In this document: piece after piece, positions 63,075-64,000 of the stretch
How positions within the stretch are numbered: position 1 is the first letter of the stretch
Layout of the letters: every line of letters begins with the position of its first letter
Assembly: GCA_946403085.1 (NCBI GenBank)
Contig: CAMIYM010000004.1
Location: 124,001-188,000, forward strand
From: an uncultured Clostridia bacterium
GTDB taxonomy: Bacteria; Bacillota; Clostridia; Saccharofermentanales; Saccharofermentanaceae
Direction of reading: 5' to 3'
Length of the DNA: 64,000 bases
Program-made: the position numbers and the translations under genes
Notes under the pieces: model-generated
The model's database searches: none
What the model saw: the letters and a program-made list of their open reading frames with translations, nothing else
What the model was told of the DNA's origin: nothing

Positions 63075-63287
63075 CATCTGAAGCTTTTATACTTCAAGCC
63101 CGAAAATTTGCTCCTATCATCTGAAGCTTTTTATGCTTGAAGCCCGAAAATTTTCTGCTACCATCTGAAGCTTTTTATACTTGAAGCCCGAAAATTTGCT
63201 GCTCAAGTATAAAAATCTGAAAATTTTATACTTGAAGGCCCAAAAATAACGCCTCAAGTACAAAACTGATACTAAAGTACTTGAGGT
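63075..63287. repeat. Tandem and inverted repeat array (ATACTTGAAG / CTCAAGTAT family)
   Basis: Three direct copies of a 43-44-bp unit beginning CATCTGAAGC start at 63075, 63118 and 63162. Two inverted repeats follow: TCAAGTATAAAA/TTTTATACTTGA (63203-63235, perfect 12-bp arms) and CCTCAAGTAC/GTACTTGAGG (63252-63287, perfect 10-bp arms), with TCAAGTA starts 51 bp apart. The direct-repeat part carries the same TATACTTGAAG word. It lies in the convergent gap between tig and argJ; no nuclease gene is adjacent. The last hairpin with TTTTTAAA could also terminate. Confidence 0.85.
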
Positions 63288-63325
63288 TTTTAAATACGAA
63301 TCGGCTACAAAATAACCAGCGCATT

Positions 63326-63352
63326 AAAAAAGCCCTGCGCGATGCAGGGCCG
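63326..63352 (-). terminator. Terminator of argJ (minus strand)
   Basis: On the minus strand GCCCTGC and GCAGGGC pair across a short loop, followed by a run of six T. Confidence 0.9.
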
Positions 63353-63357
63353 TTATA

Positions 63358-64000
63358 TCATGTTCTGTAGCTTCCGTTGATCTTTACGTAATCGTAGGAG
63401 AAGTCGCAGGTGAACATCCTGTCATATGCATCGCCTTCGTAGAGAGTGATGTCGACTTTGAGGTCGTGCTCAGCGAGCAGGCGTGAAGCTTCATCTTCAT
63501 CGAAAGCAACGGCTGCACCGTCTTTGTACATGAGCAATCCGTTTAAGTGAATGTCGACCTTCTCAGGATCAAAGCTTGCGCCGGAATAGCCGACAGCAGT
63601 AAGGATACGGCCGATGTTTGCATCTTCGCCGAAGAATGCCGTCTTGCAAAGAGGAGACCTTGCGACTGAAGTGACGATGAGCTTAGCGTCCTTCTCGTCC
63701 TTAGCGCCGTGAACTTCGATCTCGACGAACTTGGTTGCACCTTCACCGTCAGCAGCGAGCATTCTTGCGATGTCCTCTGAGAGCTTGCAGAGAGCTTCCT
63801 CGACGAGGGTATAGTCTTCAGTGCCTTCGGTTACTGTAACGCCGGATGCGCCGTTAGCAAATACTACTACCATGTCGCAGACGGATGTGTCGCCATCGAC
63901 TGAAACACGGTTGAATGTGTATTTTACAGCCTTCTGGAGCATCTTCTTAAGTGAAGCAGATTCGATGCCGCAGTCGGTAGTGAAGACGCAGATCATTGTG
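63358..64000 (-). CDS. argJ: Glutamate N-acetyltransferase ArgJ, C-terminal (beta) part
   Basis: ArgJ transfers the acetyl group between N-acetylornithine and glutamate in arginine synthesis, and self-cleaves before a Thr nucleophile. The window holds 213 codons from that Thr (ACA at 63997-63999, followed by MICVFTTD, the cleavage-site pattern) to the stop codon. The beta-chain signature FNRVSVDGDTSVCDMVVVFAN is present, as is the C-terminal YVKINGSYRT. The alpha part lies beyond the window edge. Other arg genes are expected there. Confidence 0.93.
   Translation of the reverse strand, partial: TMICVFTTDCGIESASLKKMLQKAVKYTFNRVSVDGDTSVCDMVVVFANGASGVTVTEGTEDYTLVEEALCKLSEDIARMLAADGEGATKFVEIEVHGAKDEKDAKLIVTSVARSPLCKTAFFGEDANIGRILTAVGYSGASFDPEKVDIHLNGLLMYKDGAAVAFDEDEASRLLAEHDLKVDITLYEGDAYDRMFTCDFSYDYVKINGSYRT

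Overview
The window reads as a chromosome segment of a Gram-positive Clostridia (Bacillota) bacterium with roughly mid-40s percent GC. Evidence: a T-box in front of pheST, lipobox and sortase surface proteins, Mini-III RNase, a YerC/TrpR-like protein, the def-fmt-rsmB-rlmN-prpC-prkC-rsgA-rpe-thiN cluster, frequent TTG/GTG starts and strong GGAGG ribosome sites. Genus is not determinable from the sequence alone; a gut or rumen clostridium is an inference.

Layout. 1-4.0 kb (minus strand): N-terminal part of rqcH, a small membrane protein, two tandem PRPP-synthetase paralogs and engB. 4.1-6.5 kb: comEC. 6.5-7.6 kb: a four-unit palindrome array followed by a PD-(D/E)XK-like gene. 7.7-16.9 kb: GH25 lipoprotein, holA, icd, a SEC-C protein, mreC-mreD-PBP2, a methylglyoxal-synthase-like protein and a metallo-beta-lactamase-fold protein. 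17-20.8 kb: T-box, pheS, pheT. 20.8-21.3 kb: repeat-rich gap. 21.4-25.2 kb: membrane protein and a Tad/TadE-like pseudopilin trio. 25.2-28.7 kb: small membrane protein, YerC-like regulator, secA. 28.8-31 kb: pnp and ahcY. 31.1-40.2 kb: translation, cell-wall-signalling and metabolic cluster. 40.3-45.7 kb: DUF5688-like protein, large VaFE/SpaA-type surface protein and its sortase. 45.7-49.8 kb: aminotransferase (minus), second palindrome array with a second PD-(D/E)XK-like gene, degenerate GGDEF-EAL protein (minus). 49.9-52.6 kb: yraN and two envelope proteins. 52.9-60 kb: aminotransferase, purB, a structured RNA candidate, cysS, mrnC, rlmB, lipoprotein. 60-64 kb: tyrosine phosphatase (minus), tRNA-Arg, nicotinamidase, tig, a further repeat array and the C-terminal part of argJ (minus).

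Most of the window is housekeeping. The unusual material is intergenic. Two paralogous nuclease-fold genes (6757-7557 and 47250-48038) each sit directly behind exactly four imperfect palindromes. The palindromes have a private sequence in each array (GCATACCAAA/TTTGGTATGC, and TCTAATCCAAA/TTTGGATTAGA). They are spaced at 73-74 bp and at exactly 52 bp, close to seven and five DNA helical turns. Related but gene-less arrays lie at 20.9-21.3 kb and 63.1-63.3 kb, and the word TCGAAAA recurs in most of these gaps. I think this nuclease-plus-phased-palindrome arrangement is the best candidate for an undescribed system here.

A second regulatory signal links DNA uptake and pili: triple TTGTCG repeats followed by an identical CTTTGTAAGA box occur upstream of comEC and of the Tad-like pseudopilin trio, suggesting a shared competence-type regulon. 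A third is a near-identical 19-bp element (18/19) overlapping the promoter of the methylglyoxal-synthase-like gene and lying upstream of the 52.9-kb aminotransferase gene.
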